From: G963664115 sp965263045
GTDB lineage: Bacteria; Acidobacteriota; Terriglobia; 20CM-2-55-15
Direction: 5' to 3'
DNA length: 64,000 nucleotides
NCBI GenBank assembly: GCA_965263045.1
Contig: CBDHGK010000041.1
Location: 2,976,001 to 3,040,000 of the forward strand
Every line of letters begins with the position of its first letter. Positions within the stretch are counted from its first letter, which is position 1. The notes below the pieces were generated by a model. The model saw nothing but the letters and a program-made list of their open reading frames with translations. It was not told the DNA's origin and did not search any database. The position numbers and the translations under genes are program-made. Positions 60,544 through 64,000 of this stretch are shown here, in pieces.

Positions 60544-62279
60544 CCCGCATAAATCACCAGATGGACCAGAAAAGGCCGCCCTGTTTGGCATAAAGCGTTT
60601 GACAAGAACGTTTCAGACACCAAACAAAGGCGGCCCTTATGACGACAGAGTGTAACCAAACCACGTTTGAATTTCACGGACTTAATCAACGAAAAGTGAA
60701 GGCTCGATTCGACGGAGGGAAGATCACATCCGACGCGGGTGTCCTGCTGTTGCGGGAGGTCGAAAAACGGACCGGGTTGATCGATGGACTGGCCGAATGT
60801 TTCGCCGATCACCGGGACCCGCGATTGATCGAGCACACGGTGAAAGAATTGATTGGGCAACGGGTGTATGGCCTGTGTCTGGGATATGAAGACCTGAACG
60901 ATCACGACCAACTACGCACCGATCCGATGCTGGCCGTGGCGGTGGATAAGGCCGATCCGCTGGGAGGCAACCGACGGCAGGCCAGCGACCGGGGAAAGGC
61001 TCTGGCGGCCAAGTGCACACTGAATCGGCTGGAGTTGACTGGGGCTGAAGTCGGCGGGGAGGAGCGATACAAGAAGATTGCGATGGATACGGACCAGGTC
61101 GACCGCTGGATGGTCGATGCCTTCATCGCAGCCTTTGAATCGGCGCCTGAAGAAATCATTCTGGACCTCGATGCCACCGACGATCCGATCCACGGGCAAC
61201 AAGAGGGACGATTCTTTCATGGCTACTACGGCAACTACTGTTATCTGCCGTTGTACATCTTCTCGGGTGAGCATCTGCTGTGCGCCCGATTACGGCGCTC
61301 CAATATCGATGGCGCGGCCGGATCGGTTGAGGAACTGACCCGCATCATCGGACAGATCCGGAAGAGCTGGCCGGATGTGTCGATCATCGTCCGTGGAGAC
61401 TCCGGCTTCTGCAGAGATGACTTACTGACCTGGTGTGAATCCCATCAGGTGGATTACGTGGTGGGATTGGCCAAGAACGAGCGACTCAAGAAGGATATCG
61501 CTGAAGCCATGGCTCAGGCGAAATCGGAGTTCGAATCCACCGGTCAATCGGCACGGGTATTTAAGGACTTCCGCTATCGCACACGAGACAGTTGGAGCCA
61601 ACAACGGCGCGTCGTGGGCAAGGCGGAGGTTCTGGGCAAGGGCGCCAATCCCCGATTCATCGTCACATCGCTGTCACCAGAACGTTGGGAGGCCCGTGCG
61701 CTATACGAGGATCTCTACTGTGCGCGCGGCGACATGGAGAACCGGATCAAAGAGCAACAACTGGATCTGTTTGCCGACCGCACCAGCGCGTCCACCATGC
61801 GCGCCAATCAACTCCGACTCTATCTGTCTTCGGCCGCCTACATGATCATGCATGCACTGCGCCGACTCGGACTCCACAATACCGAACTGGCGCGGGCTCA
61901 ATGCGGCACGATCCGGCTGAAGCTGCTCAAGATCGGTGCCCGAATCCGGTTCACGGTCCGCAACGTCTGGGTGTCGATGGCTGAAGCCTGTCCCTACGCC
62001 GAAGTCTTCACCGCCGTTGTGCGCAACCTACAGGCGATGCCACTGCGATGCTGACGCCGACGCTCCCGCTTCGTCCCTGAATTCGATTTGATTATCCAGT
62101 CCGAGCCGAGGTGTGTCTGATCGCGATCGTCAACGCTCTATTGAGCACGAAAATCCGCTTCTCACATCGCCAAAAACTCGTCAATTCACCCTGAGACGCT
62201 CCCCCCACACCATCTCGCGCCCACCCAGGGTTCTTTTACGCAAAATCGCAATCACGCGTCGATTGGTGATCTATGCGGG
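60544..62279 (+). mobile_element. IS1380-family element, intact copy
   Basis: It is 1736 bp, with CCCGCATAAATCACCAG at the left and inverted CCCGCATAGATCACCAA at the right. CTAG duplications lie at 60540-60543 and 62280-62283. It inserted into codons 10-11 of the lipocalin gene (ACTAGC). The broken sister copy is at 12275-15458. Confidence 0.95.
60639..62054 (+). CDS. IS1380-family transposase, intact
   Basis: The 471-residue protein starts TTECNQTTFEFHGLNQRKVK. DDE motifs: EEIILDLDATDDPIHGQQEG, SIIVRGDSGFCRDDLLTW and LYCARGDMENRIKEQQLDLF (Glu). ASTMRANQLRLYLSSAAYMI is the typical C-terminal helix. It is complete, unlike the copy at 12501-15363, from which it differs at only a few positions (S for N in RTSAST). 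Confidence 0.96.
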   Translation: MTTECNQTTFEFHGLNQRKVKARFDGGKITSDAGVLLLREVEKRTGLIDGLAECFADHRDPRLIEHTVKELIGQRVYGLCLGYEDLNDHDQLRTDPMLAVAVDKADPLGGNRRQASDRGKALAAKCTLNRLELTGAEVGGEERYKKIAMDTDQVDRWMVDAFIAAFESAPEEIILDLDATDDPIHGQQEGRFFHGYYGNYCYLPLYIFSGEHLLCARLRRSNIDGAAGSVEELTRIIGQIRKSWPDVSIIVRGDSGFCRDDLLTWCESHQVDYVVGLAKNERLKKDIAEAMAQAKSEFESTGQSARVFKDFRYRTRDSWSQQRRVVGKAEVLGKGANPRFIVTSLSPERWEARALYEDLYCARGDMENRIKEQQLDLFADRTSASTMRANQLRLYLSSAAYMIMHALRRLGLHNTELARAQCGTIRLKLLKIGARIRFTVRNVWVSMAEACPYAEVFTAVVRNLQAMPLRC

Positions 62280-62308
62280 CTAGTAAGCGAAACTCTCAAA
62301 AACAACAT
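62280..62308 (-). pseudogene. Detached first codons of the lipocalin gene
   Basis: ATG 62308 followed by LLFLRVSLT reaches the CTAG target of IS1380. It continues after the IS at 60539 as SGLLTALSFLAPSG, showing a single original signal peptide. Confidence 0.8.
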
Positions 62309-62326
62309 TTCACAATCACTCGCCGA

Positions 62327-62674
62327 TCACAGCCGTACAGCTTCCAGAGCTTCGTCGACAGGTATCGGCCCCTGCGTAACACGGTCCGCCAGCGTCGGTC
62401 CCTCAACCAACTCCACTACGAGGGCGTGAGCGCCGGTGGGTTTTTCAAACCGGGTAACTGGGCGACGTTCGGGTGGTCGAGCGATACCGCGGTTTTCGCC
62501 TCGCGCTCGAATCCTGCCAGACGATCTGCATCCTTGGCAAACCCTTCCGGTAGGGTTTTGATGGCGACCGCACACCCGAGTTTCGTGTCTCGGGCACGCC
62601 ACACCTCGCCCATTCCACCTTTACCTAAGGAGGCACGAATTCGCGCAATAGCTGAATTTGATGCCAAATTCCAT
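62327..62674 (-). pseudogene. Ser/Thr kinase 5' relic I, longest copy
   Basis: The start ATG 62674 gives MEFGIKFS. After frameshifts it reads LGKGGMGEVWRARDTKLGCA, VAIKTLPEGFAKDADRLAGF and DHPNVAQLPG, then in another frame HALVVELVEGPTLADRVTQG and PIPVDEALEAV. It reaches the hinge region (subdomain V) at about 110 codons and stops near 62330, about 20 bases before the lipocalin start. At least two frameshifts make it dead. Confidence 0.8.
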
Positions 62675-62800
62675 GTTTAAAGCGTGTCGCTGAAAACCGA
62701 GAAATACTCAGCAAAGAATACTAAGGCAGGGAGTTAGCGCTATCAAATTCTCATCTCCTGTATCACGCCCTACCCGGACAAGTGAATCCGGTCGCAACTA
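62675..62800 (-). repeat. Kinase spacer repeat, long form, decayed promoter
   Basis: AAAGCGTGTCGCTGAAAACC, AAGGCAGGGAGTTAGCGC and TCTCATCTCCTGTATCACG match 22966-23040. The -35 is changed (TAGCGC). From 62801 to 63022 no gene is seen. Confidence 0.55.
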
Positions 62801-63022
62801 GACGAATTACTTCGGTTCGATCAGGGTCTATTCAGTCAACGTTTGCCTGCAGTTCGGGCACCTCGCCGACCCCACCATCATCAAGACCACCATGCCGCTC
62901 CCATTGATTTCTCCCTGCACTGCTCGAGGTAACGACAGATCTTCTCGGAGGTTGAGCATTGAATCCAAGTTCTGTTTTTTCCGCTACCCCCTGGTCGGAT
63001 CGGCGTATTATTCTGACCGCAA

Positions 63023-64000
63023 ATGAAAAAGAAACCAGGCTCCCTCGTACATGGTTTATTCCAGCGTCTTGCAAGCGCCCGCCCTCGAGGCGACACGTTC
63101 GCTCTGGCCGTGGTGATATTCCTGACACAATCGACACTCGGATTTTCCCAGGGCCCTCAAACAACATACACGGTCGCGCAAGCCGAGTCCGGCGCCGGCG
63201 TTTATGCCTCCGCCTGCGCAGGGTGCCATCTGGCCGACCTCCAGGGTTCCTTCGAGGCGCCCGAGCTGGCCGGCCCGAACTTCCGGAACAACTGGGGTGG
63301 ACGGCCCGTGGCGGAGTTCATGCAACGGATCGCCACGACAATGCCGCCCGGAGACATCGGATCGCTGGCAGAGGCTGAGGTCGCCGCCATCGTCGCCTAT
63401 ATTCTCGCGGCCAACGAGGTCGGGCCGGGGGCGGTCGCGTTGACCGTCGCCTCACCCGGAACGCTTATCCCGGGGACGGCACCCGTCGTGACCGATGTCG
63501 CGGGGGTTCCACCGGTTCCGGGCAGGTCGGGCCGCATCCGGTCGCCCGACACCATTCAGGCCCCTCCCGAGTTCCTGGGAGACGTGTCGGAATCCGCCGG
63601 CGGTATTACCGAGACCTACAGCGTTGTGGATTCCTACGATCCGGTATCGGACGCCGACTTGCGGAATCCCCCCCGGGGGGATTGGCTGCACTGGCGCGGT
63701 TCGCCGGGCTCGAACGGTTTCAGTTCACTGTCCCAGATCGATCGAGACAACGTCAATCGCCTGCAACTCGCATGGGTATGGGGGCTTCCCGATGGCAGCC
63801 GCTACCGGACCGCGCCTCTCGAGCGCGACGGAGTGCTGTTCCTGACCGGCGCCGGCGACCTCGTACAGGCGCTGGATGCTGCCGAGGGGGCTCTGCTGTG
63901 GGAGTACCAGCGCAAGGATGCGAGCGGAGAAGCCCGGGTGCAGAGCGTTGCCCTGTTCGAGGACCAGGTTCTGGTGTCCACCAATGACGCCGCCATGGTG
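63023..64000 (+). CDS. Quinohaemoprotein dehydrogenase, N-terminal part
   Basis: The frame is open from ATG 63023 to the right window edge (326 codons). The N-terminus is MKKKPGSLVHG, then a hydrophobic signal (FALAVVIFLTQSTLGFS). Residues ~50-130 are a cytochrome c domain with CAGCH haem site in YASACAGCHLADLQ and the distal Met likely in TTMPPGD. A proline-rich linker follows, then the PQQ propeller: WLHWRGSPGSNGFSSLSQID, LQLAWVWGLPDG and ALDAAEGALLWEYQRKDASG. Unlike the 17521 gene it carries its own haem. It oxidises alcohols or sugars and passes electrons to the respiratory chain. Confidence 0.9.
   Translation, partial: MKKKPGSLVHGLFQRLASARPRGDTFALAVVIFLTQSTLGFSQGPQTTYTVAQAESGAGVYASACAGCHLADLQGSFEAPELAGPNFRNNWGGRPVAEFMQRIATTMPPGDIGSLAEAEVAAIVAYILAANEVGPGAVALTVASPGTLIPGTAPVVTDVAGVPPVPGRSGRIRSPDTIQAPPEFLGDVSESAGGITETYSVVDSYDPVSDADLRNPPRGDWLHWRGSPGSNGFSSLSQIDRDNVNRLQLAWVWGLPDGSRYRTAPLERDGVLFLTGAGDLVQALDAAEGALLWEYQRKDASGEARVQSVALFEDQVLVSTNDAAMV

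Noticed and set aside
1240..62800. CRISPR array or integron attC array as an explanation for the recurring spacers
   Set aside because: Copies are kilobases apart, diverged, and contain recognisable kinase start and stop codons plus a promoter. There is no short direct-repeat/spacer pattern and no attC core sites.

Overview
The window is about 60% GC and looks like a chromosomal accessory region of an Acidobacteriota-type bacterium. This is inferred from gene content: DUF5916 barrel proteins, an Oar-like outer-membrane receptor, PQQ dehydrogenases, many small secreted DUF6152-type proteins, and the sequence style of eukaryote-like Ser/Thr kinase relics. Nearly every cargo gene carries a signal peptide or is an envelope protein. 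No rRNA, CRISPR array or core housekeeping operon is present.

Layout. 1-1890: a truncated tyrosine recombinase, a GNAT pseudogene and a cupin. 1899-5288: a secreted amidase with a C-terminal CHRD domain, split by an IS256 element. 5824-11932: a metal-ligand-poor MBL protein, an alpha/beta hydrolase, a GlcG/HbpS protein and a DUF5916 barrel. 12275-17445: an IS1380 copy containing a nested IS256, then an IS1182 element. 17521-27000: a PQQ dehydrogenase, a large receptor, a PEP-utiliser relic, a membrane protein, a secreted WEGDT-motif protein and an MBL protein. 27491-32732: a tRNA 3' half, an EEP hydrolase, then DUF6152 and WEGDT genes with a VOC protein. 33038-37627: two tandem paralogous secreted beta-propeller genes, each interrupted at the same place by an in-frame UGA. 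38345-42807: more WEGDT/DUF6152 modules. 42830-47590: MITE copies, the third IS256 and an MBL protein. 47703-57945: DUF5916, higBA, MBL, aldose dehydrogenase, amidohydrolase and a WEGDT/DUF6152 pair. 58219-62308: a lipocalin-like gene split by two IS1380-type elements. 63023-64000: the start of a quinohaemoprotein.

Two features tie the region together. First, at least ten fragments of the 5' end and seven fragments of the 3' end of one Ser/Thr-kinase gene family lie between the cargo genes, all on the minus strand. They recur in the order kinase stop, roughly 163-bp spacer with a promoter (TTGACC, 17 bp, TCTTAT-like), kinase start. Cargo genes in either orientation sit where kinase bodies should be, so the region reads like a decayed tandem kinase array used as a cassette platform. 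Second, transposition is recent. Three IS256 copies encode identical transposases with perfect 8-bp duplications, and excising them in silico restores open frames. The IS1380-type, IS1182 and MITE-like insertions all use CTAG targets.

The most novel candidate is the pair of propeller genes. The in-frame UGA, the flanking codons and two small hairpins just downstream are almost identical between the paralogs at nucleotide level. This suggests UGA recoding, possibly selenocysteine, in a secreted protein that otherwise has a single cysteine.
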